From the NCBI RefSeq assembly GCF_005889735.1, contig NZ_VCKY01000006.1, positions 33,843 through 97,842 of the forward strand: a stretch of 64,000 nucleotides of DNA, read 5' to 3'. The translations under genes and the position numbers were made by a program. Below are positions 33,773 to 42,749 of the stretch, one piece after another. The notes beneath the pieces are model-generated. The model searched no databases. It had not been told where the DNA came from and saw only the letters and a list, made by a program, of their open reading frames with translations. Every line of letters starts with the position of its first letter. Position 1 is the stretch's first letter. The DNA comes from Nonomuraea turkmeniaca. Lineage in GTDB: Bacteria; Actinomycetota; Actinomycetes; Streptosporangiales; Streptosporangiaceae.

Positions 33773-35407
33773 TCAGGTGCCGCTGATCGCTTTGTCGGAG
33801 CGCAGTGCCTCGGTCCGGGTCTGCAGGAACGTGCGCAGGGTCTGCGCCTCGGCGTCGACCTTGGCGGTGTCGGCCTTCTCGTTCAGCTTGTAGGAGGCGA
33901 CGAGGTCGTCGAGCAGGCCGGAGGCGGTGCCGTTGCTCAGCAGCTTGGCGTACAGGGCGCGGTACTGCTCCTCGTAGAGCTTCTTGAAGGTGGCGTTCTT
34001 GAGGAACTTCTCCTTCAGGGGGTGGCCGCCCATGCGCATCCCGCCGCCTTGTGCACGCCGCTGTTCGCCGCCCTCGGGTGGAGTGAAGCCCTGAGGCGGC
34101 TGGCCCTGCTGCTGAGGTTGCGCTTGCTGAGTCTGCGACTGCTGACCCTGCTGCTGGTTCTGCTGGGGACGTCCTCGGCCGAAGCCGCCCATCCCGATCG
34201 TGTCGTTCACGCCGCTCTTGGCGTCACCGTTGAAGGCGAGGTTGAGGTCCCAGGTGATGACCTTGAACTTCTTGGTGCCCGTGTCGTACCACAGGTAGTA
34301 GTTGCGGCCGGGGCCGGCCATGTCGTCGAAGTTGACCATGATGTTCTGCAGGGCCAGGTAGCGGGCGAACGATTCCACGTCCAAGCGGTCGGCGAGGCCC
34401 TTGGCGAACTCGGTGTCGGAGGCTTCGTTCACCCATTTGACCAAGTCGATGACCGGCTGCAGGTCCTTGCCGCCGACCTTGTTGATCTGCTTGAAGTCGG
34501 TGGTGTAATCGGTCTGGTCCTCGCCCTTGTACGTGAAGGAGCCGCTGGCCAGCGACTTGTACAGCACACCGTCGCCGAGGTTTTCCGCGTAACCCTCGTC
34601 CAGGTACTCCACCACTAGACGCGGCGTCGAGGAGCGGTCGTTGACCGTGAAGGAGCTGTACGCGGAGCCCTGGGTCGGCTCGCCGGCGGCGCCGACCAGC
34701 GAGATGCCCAGCGCCTCTTTCAGCATCGTCGTCGAGCCCATCGCGGCCGGCCGCACGGCCACCTGGCTGTGGCCCTGGTAGCGGCGGCCCTCCACGAACT
34801 CGTCGAAGCTGATCAGCCACGGCAGGTTCTCCGGCTCTTCGGCCTTGAGGGATGAGCGCATCATGCCGCCTCCGGGCGGCCCCCCATTACCTTGCGGCTG
34901 CCCGGTCTGAGGCTGTCCATTGCCAGGCGGTCGAAAGCCCTCGGGCGGTTGAAAGCCCCCGGGCATCCCTTCCGGGCGCTGCCCGCCACCCGGCATGGCC
35001 CGCTGCTTGGACTGCCCCTTCCAGGTCAGTCCCCCCAGGGTGGAGTTGCCCTTGAGTCGGACGCCCACGCTGGGGATGCGGGTGCCGTCGATGGTCAGGT
35101 CGGCTTCGACGTATTTCTTCTCGCCTTCCTTGAAGTACTCGGTCAGCATGTCCTCGTACGCCTGGTCGGTGAAGGTGAGCTTCACCTCGTGCGCCACGGA
35201 GGCGTCGAACAGGTCCTTGGTGCCGGTCAGGTTCGTGGTGACGGTCTCGGCCTCGGCAGCCTGGGCCGTGGTGACATATGGGCGGATCGTCCCACTGCCG
35301 AACACGCCCCAGCAGGCGGCCAGGAACGCCACGCACAGCGCGACCAGTTTCCAGTTGTGCCGGAGTTTGACCGGGATGCGGTGCTTGAGCTGCTTGGACT
35401 GTGCCAT
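33773..35407 (-). CDS. CotH kinase-like membrane-anchored protein
   Basis: A 544-residue protein of the CotH family (spore-coat kinase-like fold, known in Bacillus spore coats and in fungal surface proteins). One membrane segment or signal anchor is at about 20-38 (KLVALCVAFLAACWGVFGSG). CotH signatures follow: VGVRLKGNSTLGG near 114-126, LPWLISFDEFV, VEYLDEGYAENL, and the metal-binding VITWDLNLAFNG near 385. Two low-complexity inserts rich in Gly, Pro, Gln and Met (about 138-183 and 405-460) break the fold. Last gene of the VTC-DUF4956-CotH operon (gaps 6 and 9 bases), followed by hairpins. Substrate unknown. Confidence 0.9.
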   Translation of the reverse strand: MAQSKQLKHRIPVKLRHNWKLVALCVAFLAACWGVFGSGTIRPYVTTAQAAEAETVTTNLTGTKDLFDASVAHEVKLTFTDQAYEDMLTEYFKEGEKKYVEADLTIDGTRIPSVGVRLKGNSTLGGLTWKGQSKQRAMPGGGQRPEGMPGGFQPPEGFRPPGNGQPQTGQPQGNGGPPGGGMMRSSLKAEEPENLPWLISFDEFVEGRRYQGHSQVAVRPAAMGSTTMLKEALGISLVGAAGEPTQGSAYSSFTVNDRSSTPRLVVEYLDEGYAENLGDGVLYKSLASGSFTYKGEDQTDYTTDFKQINKVGGKDLQPVIDLVKWVNEASDTEFAKGLADRLDVESFARYLALQNIMVNFDDMAGPGRNYYLWYDTGTKKFKVITWDLNLAFNGDAKSGVNDTIGMGGFGRGRPQQNQQQGQQSQTQQAQPQQQGQPPQGFTPPEGGEQRRAQGGGMRMGGHPLKEKFLKNATFKKLYEEQYRALYAKLLSNGTASGLLDDLVASYKLNEKADTAKVDAEAQTLRTFLQTRTEALRSDKAISGT

Positions 35408-35416
35408 GTGCCGGGC

Positions 35417-36094
35417 CTACAGGTCGGTCTGGTCGTATCCGGTCAGGACGGTGACCGACTGGCCGTGGTTGCGTTCGCGCAGGGCGGCGATCAGGTCAGC
35501 GGGCTCGCCACCCTTCTTGATCTTGACCGTGTACATCAGCTCGGTCAGCGCGCCCGCCCTGATCGACTCCATGCTCACCAGCTCGAACTCGTCGGTGTGC
35601 CGAATGAGCACGTCCTGGATCGAGGCGGTGAAGTCCTCGTCCGACGGGACCTGGACCTTGACGACCTGGCGGCGCACGTTGAGCTGGAACCAGTTGAACC
35701 GGTGCATGATCATGATGATCAGCGAGATCGCCACGGCGGCGACGATGCCCAGCAGGTAGAAGCGAGTGCCGACGGCCATGCCGACGCCCATCACCAGGAA
35801 GATGAACCCGACGTCGCGGGTCTCCTTGATGGCGTTGCGGAAACGCACCACCGACAGCGCGCCGACGAGGGCGAACGCGCGGGCGATGTTCGAGCCGACG
35901 ACCAGCATGATCAGCGAGATCAGCATGCCGAGGATGACCAGCGTCTGCACGTACGACTGGCTGTAGGAGACGTTGCGGTGCGTCGCCCGGTAGACCCAGC
36001 CGATCATCGCGCTGAGCACGAACGACAGGGACATCGCGATCGCGATGTCAGCCACGCTGAACGTGCCGGACAGGTCCTGGAAGGAGAAGTCCAT
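35417..36094 (-). CDS. DUF4956 membrane protein
   Basis: A 225-residue protein with about four membrane segments in its first 125 residues (IAIAMSLSFVLSAMIGWVY; LVILGMLISLIMLVVGSNIA; FIFLVMGVGMAVGTRFYLLG; IVAAVAISLIIMIM) and a cytoplasmic ACT-like C-terminal domain. The motif FALVGALSVVRFRNAIKETR between segments 2 and 3 is the DUF4956 signature. Function is not known. Genes of this family recur next to CotH and VTC-domain genes, as here, so it may be the membrane part of a shared machine. Six bases separate it from the VTC gene. Confidence 0.92.
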   Translation of the reverse strand: MDFSFQDLSGTFSVADIAIAMSLSFVLSAMIGWVYRATHRNVSYSQSYVQTLVILGMLISLIMLVVGSNIARAFALVGALSVVRFRNAIKETRDVGFIFLVMGVGMAVGTRFYLLGIVAAVAISLIIMIMHRFNWFQLNVRRQVVKVQVPSDEDFTASIQDVLIRHTDEFELVSMESIRAGALTELMYTVKIKKGGEPADLIAALRERNHGQSVTVLTGYDQTDL

Positions 36095-36100
36095 GGGGGG

Positions 36101-37000
36101 TCATGCCTCCGAGAGAATGGTCGGCCGGGGACGGCCGAGATCGAGGTCGTGGTCCGGAATGTGGAAGATCGAACGCGGGGCCAGCCCGTGGGCCTCCACG
36201 CTCTGGCAGTACTTGGAGACCCGCACCACCTGCAGGTTCCGCTTGGCGGTCAGGTCGGTCAGCCAGTACGGCACGCGGTCGTTGGCCTTGACCTCCACGA
36301 TCGCCTTGCGGGCAGGGACGATGAGCCGGTTGTCGGTGTCGGCGCCGAGGTGGAAGTCTCGGTCCCGGCCGCGGATGCGGTGGTCGAAGGTGACGCGCAG
36401 CCCCACGTCGGCGTCGCGGCCCATGTACGCGTGCCGCTGGTAGCCGGTCATCGCGACGGCCCGCAGGTCCAGACGCAGCACCAGGTCGAGCACCTCTTCC
36501 AGGAAGGCTCGCTGAGAAGGCTCGTGCTCGACCATCTGCCGTCCGTTACACAGCAGCAGCGCGTCCCGGTACGGCAGGCGCACCCGGCGCTTCTGCGTGA
36601 CCCGGTTGACCCGCTGCTTGATCTCGACGTACACCGGCGTGTCGTCCTGCACGGCGAACCTGTCGCCGTAGTGGCGCACCCGCAGCTTCCTGCGGAACTT
36701 CAGGCCCTCGATCTTCTCCCAGTAGAAGCGCAGCTGCCGGGTGTCGTAGTAGACGCTCCAGATGCCGTAGCCCTGGTCACCGCTGTGACGGTCGCGATCA
36801 AGCCGCTGCTCGATCTCCTCCCTGAGCGCCACCGCCTCCGACGCGTCCACGAGGTACTTGATCTCGTACCGGTTGAACGCGTGCAGCTTGCTCGGGGCCC
36901 GCAGCCGGTGACCTTGGTCACCGTCCATCTCCACGCCGGACACTGGCTGATCGCTGCTGCCAGCTGCGGAAACGGCTGGTTTGCGGAACCTTTTCAGCAT
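36101..37000 (-). CDS. VTC-domain polyphosphate polymerase-like protein
   Basis: A 299-residue protein with a VTC domain, the fold that makes polyphosphate from ATP in the yeast vacuolar complex. Start ATG 37000 follows AGGAGG closely; an upstream in-frame start at 37024 lacks this. Hallmarks: FNRYEIKYLVDASEA near 43 (catalytic Lys), SVYYDTRQLRFYWEK, RKLRVRHYG, TPVYVEIKQRVNR and KAIVEVKANDRVPYWL, the basic tunnel residues plus the metal-binding Glu. No membrane segment is seen. It heads the operon with DUF4956 and CotH. Whether it polymerises phosphate or transfers another group is open. Confidence 0.9.
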   Translation of the reverse strand: MLKRFRKPAVSAAGSSDQPVSGVEMDGDQGHRLRAPSKLHAFNRYEIKYLVDASEAVALREEIEQRLDRDRHSGDQGYGIWSVYYDTRQLRFYWEKIEGLKFRRKLRVRHYGDRFAVQDDTPVYVEIKQRVNRVTQKRRVRLPYRDALLLCNGRQMVEHEPSQRAFLEEVLDLVLRLDLRAVAMTGYQRHAYMGRDADVGLRVTFDHRIRGRDRDFHLGADTDNRLIVPARKAIVEVKANDRVPYWLTDLTAKRNLQVVRVSKYCQSVEAHGLAPRSIFHIPDHDLDLGRPRPTILSEA

Positions 37001-37090
37001 GTCCCTCCTTTCGTCAGCACACATCTGACAGCACGAAGCTGGGAATAGTGTGTGAATCGTGTCTGACCTGGAGATGAACAGCTGGTGCGC

Positions 37091-38548
37091 TCAGCCGTCC
37101 TGAGGCTGCTCAAGCGGTAGAAGAACGCGGAAGGTGGTGCCGCGGCCTGGAGTGCTCGTCACCTCGATCCGGCCGCCGTGTACCTGTACGAGCGCCGCGG
37201 CGATGGCCAGGCCCAGGCCCGTTCCGCCGCTGTCGCGCGAGCGGCCCGCGTCAGCCCGGTAGAAGCGGTCGAACAGGTGCGGCAGGTGCGCGGGATCGAT
37301 GCCCTGCCCCTCGTCGCTCACCTCGATCAGCGCGGCTCTGACATGGGGGACGGGCCCGGAACCGGCGTGCACGACCCCGGGAGCGGCGACCCCGGCGACT
37401 GCGCGCAGGCCGACTTTGACACGTATCTCCGCACCCGAAGGGGTGTGCTGTATAGCGTTGCCGACCAGGTTGGCGATGACCTGGTGCAGGCGGTGTTCGT
37501 CGCCGAGCACGAACACCGGCTCATCGGAGACGATCAGCCGGATCGGCCGCTCGCGCTCGCGGGCTCGGGCGGCATGCACCACGTCCCCGGCCAGCACGTG
37601 CAGGTCCACGACGCTGGGCTCCAGCGTGGGCTCCTGGTCCATCCGGGCCAGCAGCAGCATGTCCTCCACCAGGACGCCCATGCGTGCGGCCTCGGCCTCG
37701 ATCCTGCGCAGCAGCCGCTCGGCCGCCGGGTCTCTGGGGCCCTGGCCGTGGTGGTAGAGCTCGGCGAAGCCCCGGATGGAGGTGAGCGGCGTGCGAAGTT
37801 CGTGGGAGGCGTCGGCGACGAAATGACGCAGTCGCCGTTCGGAGCGCTCGAACTCGCGTAGCGCGGTCGCCAGGCGCTCCAGCATGATGTTGAGCGCCCT
37901 GCCGAGCCGTCCCGTCTCGGTGTTCGGGTCGGTGTCGCTGACCCTGCGGTCGATGTCTCCGCCCGCGATGGCCTCGGCGGTACGCTCCATGCGGGTGAGC
38001 GGGCGCAGCCCCAGCCGGACCACGGCGAGAGCGAGTGTGCCGAGCAGCAGCAGCACCAGGCCGCCCACCGCCACCTCGATGACCAGGATCTGGTGCACGG
38101 TCGCCTGGTTGGGCTCCAGCGACATCGACACCGCCATGCGGCTGCCGTCGGGCAGGCTCTTCACCAGCACGCGCCACTGTTCCGGCCCCGTCCTGGCGGA
38201 CACGTTGACCGGACCTCGGGGGGGTGTGGAGATCACTGTGGTGGGGATCGCCGGCCCGTCGGCGGTTTCGGCGGGCAGGCTGCGCAGCAGATTCCCGGAG
38301 GGACTGTAGAACGTGATCCTGAACTGCGTCGGAAGCTCGGCGGCCCGGCTCGCGTCGACCGGCGGCGGAGGGGGCACCGGGCGCCTGCCGAAGGTGGCGG
38401 CCACCTCGGTCAGCTGAGCGTCCATCTTGGTCTGCAACGAGTGGCCGAGGAGCAGCAGGCTTGCCGTAGCGAAGGCCGCCAGGCCGGCCGCGCACAGACC
38501 GAGCAGCGCAGCCAGCAGCCGATGTCGCAGGGGCCAGGCCGCTCTCAC
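37091..38548 (-). CDS. Sensor histidine kinase
   Basis: A 485-residue membrane kinase. GTG 38548 overlaps the regulator's stop by four bases. First membrane segment near 12-35 (LLAALLGLCAAGLAAFATAS), an extracellular sensor of about 125 residues, second segment near 158-182 (GGLVLLLLGTLALAVVRLGL), HAMP, then HisKA with phosphorylated His in VADASHELRTPLTSIRGFAE, and HATPase with NLVGNAIQHTPSG, VSDEGQGIDPAHLPHLFDRF and SGGTGLGLAIAAAL. It is the partner of the adjacent OmpR-type regulator. The pair lies between glycosyltransferase and VTC-DUF4956-CotH genes and may control either set. Confidence 0.94.
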   Translation of the reverse strand: MRAAWPLRHRLLAALLGLCAAGLAAFATASLLLLGHSLQTKMDAQLTEVAATFGRRPVPPPPPVDASRAAELPTQFRITFYSPSGNLLRSLPAETADGPAIPTTVISTPPRGPVNVSARTGPEQWRVLVKSLPDGSRMAVSMSLEPNQATVHQILVIEVAVGGLVLLLLGTLALAVVRLGLRPLTRMERTAEAIAGGDIDRRVSDTDPNTETGRLGRALNIMLERLATALREFERSERRLRHFVADASHELRTPLTSIRGFAELYHHGQGPRDPAAERLLRRIEAEAARMGVLVEDMLLLARMDQEPTLEPSVVDLHVLAGDVVHAARARERERPIRLIVSDEPVFVLGDEHRLHQVIANLVGNAIQHTPSGAEIRVKVGLRAVAGVAAPGVVHAGSGPVPHVRAALIEVSDEGQGIDPAHLPHLFDRFYRADAGRSRDSGGTGLGLAIAAALVQVHGGRIEVTSTPGRGTTFRVLLPLEQPQDG

Positions 38549-39246
38549 GACGGCCCCTGTAGCCGGTAGCCGACGCCGCGCAGCGTGTGGATCAGCGGCG
38601 GGCCCTCGGCGTCGATCTTCCGCCGCAGGTAGCTGATGTAGGACTCGACGATTCTGCTTTCGCCGTCGAAGTCGTAGTCCCACACGCGGTCGAGGATCTG
38701 CGCCTTGCTGACCACCCGTTCGGCATTGATCATCAGGTATTTCAGCAGGCTGAACTCGGTCGGTGACAGATGGATCGCCCGCCCGGCCCGCCGCACGGTG
38801 TGGGCCTGTTCATCGAGCTCGAGGTCCGCGTACCGCAGCACGCCGTCGTCGATCTGCTCCTCCACCGGCCGCATTCTGCGCATGATCGCCCGTAGCCGCA
38901 GCACCACCTCTTCCAGGCTGAACGGCTTGGTCACATAGTCGTCGCCACCGGCGGTCAGCCCTGTGATGCGGTCGGACACCGCGTCCTTGGCGGTCAGGAA
39001 GAGCACCATGGGGCTGTTGCCGGCTTCGCGCAGCTTGCGTGCGACCGCGAACCCGTCCAGGCCGGGCATCATCACGTCCAGCACGACGATGTCGGGTCGT
39101 TCCCGGGCCACCGCCGCCAGCGCATCGCGGCCGTCCGTGGCGGTCCGCACGGCGAAGCCATTCAGTTCAAGAGCCTCGGACAGCAGCTCGCGAATGTTCG
39201 GCTCGTCATCGACGATCAGCACTTTTGCGGCAGGTTGTTCGTTCAC
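38545..39246 (-). CDS. OmpR-family response regulator
   Basis: A 233-residue two-component regulator. The receiver domain holds the acidic pair in LIVDDEPNIRE, the phosphorylated Asp57 in IVVLDVMMPGLDGF and Lys in DDYVTKPFSLEE; the C-terminal winged helix (LSPTEFSLLKYLMINAERVV, ESYISYLRRKIDAEG, HTLRGVGYRLQ) is of the OmpR/PhoB type. GTG start at 39246. Overlaps the kinase gene by four bases. The 148-base gap upstream, before the GT39 stop, probably holds its promoter. Confidence 0.95.
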   Translation of the reverse strand: MNEQPAAKVLIVDDEPNIRELLSEALELNGFAVRTATDGRDALAAVARERPDIVVLDVMMPGLDGFAVARKLREAGNSPMVLFLTAKDAVSDRITGLTAGGDDYVTKPFSLEEVVLRLRAIMRRMRPVEEQIDDGVLRYADLELDEQAHTVRRAGRAIHLSPTEFSLLKYLMINAERVVSKAQILDRVWDYDFDGESRIVESYISYLRRKIDAEGPPLIHTLRGVGYRLQGPS

Positions 39247-39394
39247 GACATCGTTCTACGTGCTCGCGGTAAAAGAAAGGTGTGAGTCGTCGCCCACGGC
39301 TTCCCGCGGGCGACGACCCATGATGATAGCGAGCCCCGACCTGTGTTGTGACTGCGCGTCTTGAGAACTCAGCGCAGCAGGCGAAACGTCTGTC

Positions 39395-41491
39395 TCACTG
39401 GCCGCACCTGTAAAGCGTCTGGGCGCCGCCGAAAGGTGACCTGGCCGAGGTGTCGCTCTGCTCGGTGCCGCCGTACTCGGCGGCGGGCACGACCGTGCAC
39501 GTGCGGCTGATCCAGGTGGTACGGGACTGCGCGGCCCCTTGCCCGCCTCCCATCATCCGTTCCGGGCCGGAGCCGCTCAGGACATACCGCAGCTCGCCCG
39601 CCTTGACCCAGCGGTCGAGTTGCTCGGCGGTCGGCGCGGGATCGGATCCCATGAAGCCGCCCATGCCGATCACCGTCTCGTCGCTGTTCATGATGTACGC
39701 GGCGGTGCCCAAGGCGGAGGTGTTGATCGCGAGCTTGATGCGGGCCCCACCGGAGTGGGCGACGGCGTAGTCCAGAATCCTGCGCTGCTCGGCGGTGAGC
39801 TCGGCGCCGCCGCCCATCGGTCCACCTCCTCCGGGACGGGGGCCCGGCATCCCGCCACCGGAGGCGTCCCGACTGTCCGCGGGGCGCATCCCGCCGCCGA
39901 AGGTGTTCCGCGGGCCCGCGGTGGGATTGACGCCGTTGGCATCGGCCTGCCCGAAGGCGTAGGCGAGCGACCACGTCGCCGGAGCCAGCAATGAGGGGAT
40001 GAGCACGGCCGCCGCGACGGCCGGCCCTGTACGGGTGCCGCGCCTACTGATGAAGAGGAAGGCGATCGCCGCGATGGCCACGGCGAGCACGGCGTAGCGC
40101 AGCCAGCCGTGCCATGACGTGTCCCGCGAGATCAGTACCCAGGCCCAGACCGCCGTGACGGCCACCGCCCCCATGGCCGCCACAGTGCCCCGGTGGTGGC
40201 GGGCCAGCCATACCGTTCCGGCGCCGATCAGAGCGGCCATGGCGGGCGCCAGCATCGTGGTGTAGTAGGAGTGGAAGATGCCGGAGGCGAAGCTGAAGAC
40301 GACGGCGTTGACCAGCAGCCAGCCGCCCCACAGCAGCCACCCGCCGCGGTTGGCCGGCACGATGACCGCTCCCCGGCGCCTGGCCAGCATGGCGAACACG
40401 GCGGCGGCCACGACGATCAGCAGTGCGAGCGGCAGCAGCCAGCTGATCTGCCCGCCCACTACCTCGTTGAACATCCGGAACGGCCCGGAGGAACCGCCGA
40501 AACCGCCACCGAACCCGCCGCCGCCACCGCGCGGCATGGGCATGTCGCCGCCGTACGGTACGGGCGACTGACCGGACGAGCCGGGAGGCTGGAACCCTCC
40601 CGGCGGCATGGATGGCATCCCGCCACCACCAGGCATCTGCGGCATGCCGCCCGGCCCGCCCCCGCCGAAGCCGCCGCCGAAGATCCGGCCGAGTCCGTTG
40701 TACCCGAGCACGAGATCCAGGGCGGTGCCGTCCGTACTACCACCGATGTACGGCTTGTCTCCCGGCCACAGATCCACCAGCGCCACCCACCACAGCGAGC
40801 TGACCAGCAGCACTCCGCCGGCGGCGGCGAGGTCACCGATCTGCCGCCGCCAGGGCGCGGTCGTCCCGAACAGGTACGCCAGCAGGAAGGCGGGCAGGCA
40901 CACCCACGCGGCCAGCATCTTGGTGGTGAACCCGCACCCGATGAGGAAGGCGGCCAGCAGCAGCCACCCGGTGGCCCGGCGCGGCGCGAGACCGGCCGAC
41001 AACGCGCGCGTCATTGCATACGCGGCGGCCACCAGCAGCAGCACCAGCAGCGTGTCCGGGTTGTTGTCACGGTTGATCGCGACGGTGACCGGGGTCAGCG
41101 CGAGCACGAGGGCGGCGATCAGACCGGCGCCCTCACCAGCCCACCGGCGTACGGCACGATGCAGCAGGAAGACCGCCGCCACCCCCTCGATGATCTGGGG
41201 CAGTAGCAGCGCCCACCCGTGATAGCCGAAGATCCAGCTCGAGACGACCTGAGGCCACAGCGCCATCGGCGGCTTGTCGACCGTGACGACGCCTGCCGGG
41301 TCGAAGGAGCCGAACAGGAACGTGGTGACGCTCGCCGACATGGACTTGACCGCGGCGCTGTAATACGAGTTGCCCCAGCCCCAGGTCCACCAGGACCAGC
41401 CGTAGAGCAGCGCGGCCAGCACGCAGATCGCGATCAGCGCGTACCGGCGCCACCGAGGGGAGGCGGTGGCGGGAAGTGAGATGGCGGTCAT
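39395..41491 (-). CDS. GT39-family membrane glycosyltransferase (YkcB/ArnT-like)
   Basis: A 698-residue polytopic enzyme of the PMT/ArnT superfamily, which moves a sugar from a polyprenyl phosphate to an outer acceptor. The first extracellular loop carries the expected acidic motif near GSFDPAGVVTVDKPPMALWP, and membrane segments run to about 510. A Gly/Met/Pro-rich insert at about 271-336 (GGGFGGGGPGG, MPSMPPGGFQPPG) and a second near 530-575 are long low-complexity loops; the last 130 residues are a soluble extracellular domain (LTAEQRRILDYAVAHSGGAR). It follows the GT2-GtrA gene by seven bases, so donor synthesis and transfer are coupled. Confidence 0.9.
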   Translation of the reverse strand: MTAISLPATASPRWRRYALIAICVLAALLYGWSWWTWGWGNSYYSAAVKSMSASVTTFLFGSFDPAGVVTVDKPPMALWPQVVSSWIFGYHGWALLLPQIIEGVAAVFLLHRAVRRWAGEGAGLIAALVLALTPVTVAINRDNNPDTLLVLLLVAAAYAMTRALSAGLAPRRATGWLLLAAFLIGCGFTTKMLAAWVCLPAFLLAYLFGTTAPWRRQIGDLAAAGGVLLVSSLWWVALVDLWPGDKPYIGGSTDGTALDLVLGYNGLGRIFGGGFGGGGPGGMPQMPGGGGMPSMPPGGFQPPGSSGQSPVPYGGDMPMPRGGGGGFGGGFGGSSGPFRMFNEVVGGQISWLLPLALLIVVAAAVFAMLARRRGAVIVPANRGGWLLWGGWLLVNAVVFSFASGIFHSYYTTMLAPAMAALIGAGTVWLARHHRGTVAAMGAVAVTAVWAWVLISRDTSWHGWLRYAVLAVAIAAIAFLFISRRGTRTGPAVAAAVLIPSLLAPATWSLAYAFGQADANGVNPTAGPRNTFGGGMRPADSRDASGGGMPGPRPGGGGPMGGGAELTAEQRRILDYAVAHSGGARIKLAINTSALGTAAYIMNSDETVIGMGGFMGSDPAPTAEQLDRWVKAGELRYVLSGSGPERMMGGGQGAAQSRTTWISRTCTVVPAAEYGGTEQSDTSARSPFGGAQTLYRCGQ

Positions 41492-41498
41492 CGGATGA

Positions 41499-42749
41499 TC
41501 AGCTTTCAGGAGTGGCAGCCCGGCGGAAGACCCAGCCGCGCAACAGCAGGAACCGTCCGGCGGTGCCCAGCACGCAGGCGCAGATCAGCACCGTCAGCTC
41601 CAGCAGACGCGGCGGATCCGGGGTGACGGCGTGCAGGATGAGCAGCGCGCCGGAGGTCAACGCGTAATACAGGCCGAACACCACAAGCCCGAGCAGGTGC
41701 GTACGCGTGGCGGAGCCACGGGACGAGGTGAAGGTGAAACGGCGGTTGGCCTCCGTGTTGAGCACGGTGGTCAGCGTCAGGGCCAGCAGGTTCGCCGGCA
41801 GCACCGGGAGCCACATCCGCAGCAGCGCGTACAGGCCCAGATGTGCCACCGTCGACAACACCCCGATCGCCCCGAACGACGCCACCTGCCACAGCAGCCC
41901 GCCGCTGTTCGTCTCGGCCAGCGCGGCATCCGGGTGGGCGGCGCGCGGCTCGGGCCGCCGCGGCAGATCCGGTACGCGTGCCGCCCCCGACGCCTTGGCC
42001 CGGGCCACCCTGATCAGCCCTTTGATGTCGTCGACGGCAGTGGACACCACCTGCACCCTGCTGTCGACGTCCTCCACCCAGTCCACTGGAACCTCCTGCA
42101 CCCGCAGCCCGTTGTGCTCGGCGAGCAGCAGCAGCTCGGTGTCGAAGAACCAGCCGTCGTCCTCGACCTTCTCCAGTAGCGGCCGGATCACCGCCGTGCG
42201 GGCGGCCTTGAACCCGCACTGCGCGTCGGTGAACCCCACCCCGTGCGTCCACCGGATCAACGCGTTGTAAGCGCGCGAGATGATCTCCCTGCGCGGCCCG
42301 CGCAACGTGCGCGCCCCGCGGGCCAGCCGCGAGCCGATCGCCACATCGGAGTGCCCGTTGACCAGCGACGCCGTCAGCGGCAACAGCGCGTCCAGACCGG
42401 TCGACAGATCGACGTCCATGTACACTACGACATCGGCCTGGCTGCGCGCCCACGCCGTCCTCAGCGCCAGCCCTCGCCCCTTGCGCTCCAGCCGCAGCAA
42501 CCGCACGTCATCGCGATACCGCTCGGCCAGCTCGGCGGCCACGGCAGGGGTGCGATCGGTACTCGCATTGTCCACCACCGTGATGGTCCACCCGAAGGGG
42601 AAATACCGCTGCAGATAATCGCGGAGAACGTCGATACAACCGGGCAGAGCCCGTTCCTCGTTGTAGACGGGAACCACGATCTCCACCGTCGCGGTCAGTC
42701 CAGGAGGCAAGTAGGTGTCGCCTGGCGCAGTCACGGCATTGTCGGTCAT
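41499..42749 (-). CDS. Bifunctional GT2 glycosyltransferase / GtrA protein (YkcC-like)
   Basis: A 416-residue protein. Residues 1-260 are a GT2 polyprenyl-phosphate sugar synthase (EIVVPVYNEERALPGCIDVL, VDNASTDRTPAVAAELAE, the DxD in DVVVYMDVDLSTGLDAL, DAQCGFKAARTAVI). After a linker, the last 130 residues form a four-segment GtrA membrane domain (ASFGAIGVLSTVAHLGLYAL, NTEANRRFTF), believed to flip or hold the lipid-linked sugar. It likely makes the donor for the GT39 enzyme encoded just downstream. ATG 42749 is taken as start. Confidence 0.92.
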   Translation of the reverse strand: MTDNAVTAPGDTYLPPGLTATVEIVVPVYNEERALPGCIDVLRDYLQRYFPFGWTITVVDNASTDRTPAVAAELAERYRDDVRLLRLERKGRGLALRTAWARSQADVVVYMDVDLSTGLDALLPLTASLVNGHSDVAIGSRLARGARTLRGPRREIISRAYNALIRWTHGVGFTDAQCGFKAARTAVIRPLLEKVEDDGWFFDTELLLLAEHNGLRVQEVPVDWVEDVDSRVQVVSTAVDDIKGLIRVARAKASGAARVPDLPRRPEPRAAHPDAALAETNSGGLLWQVASFGAIGVLSTVAHLGLYALLRMWLPVLPANLLALTLTTVLNTEANRRFTFTSSRGSATRTHLLGLVVFGLYYALTSGALLILHAVTPDPPRLLELTVLICACVLGTAGRFLLLRGWVFRRAATPES

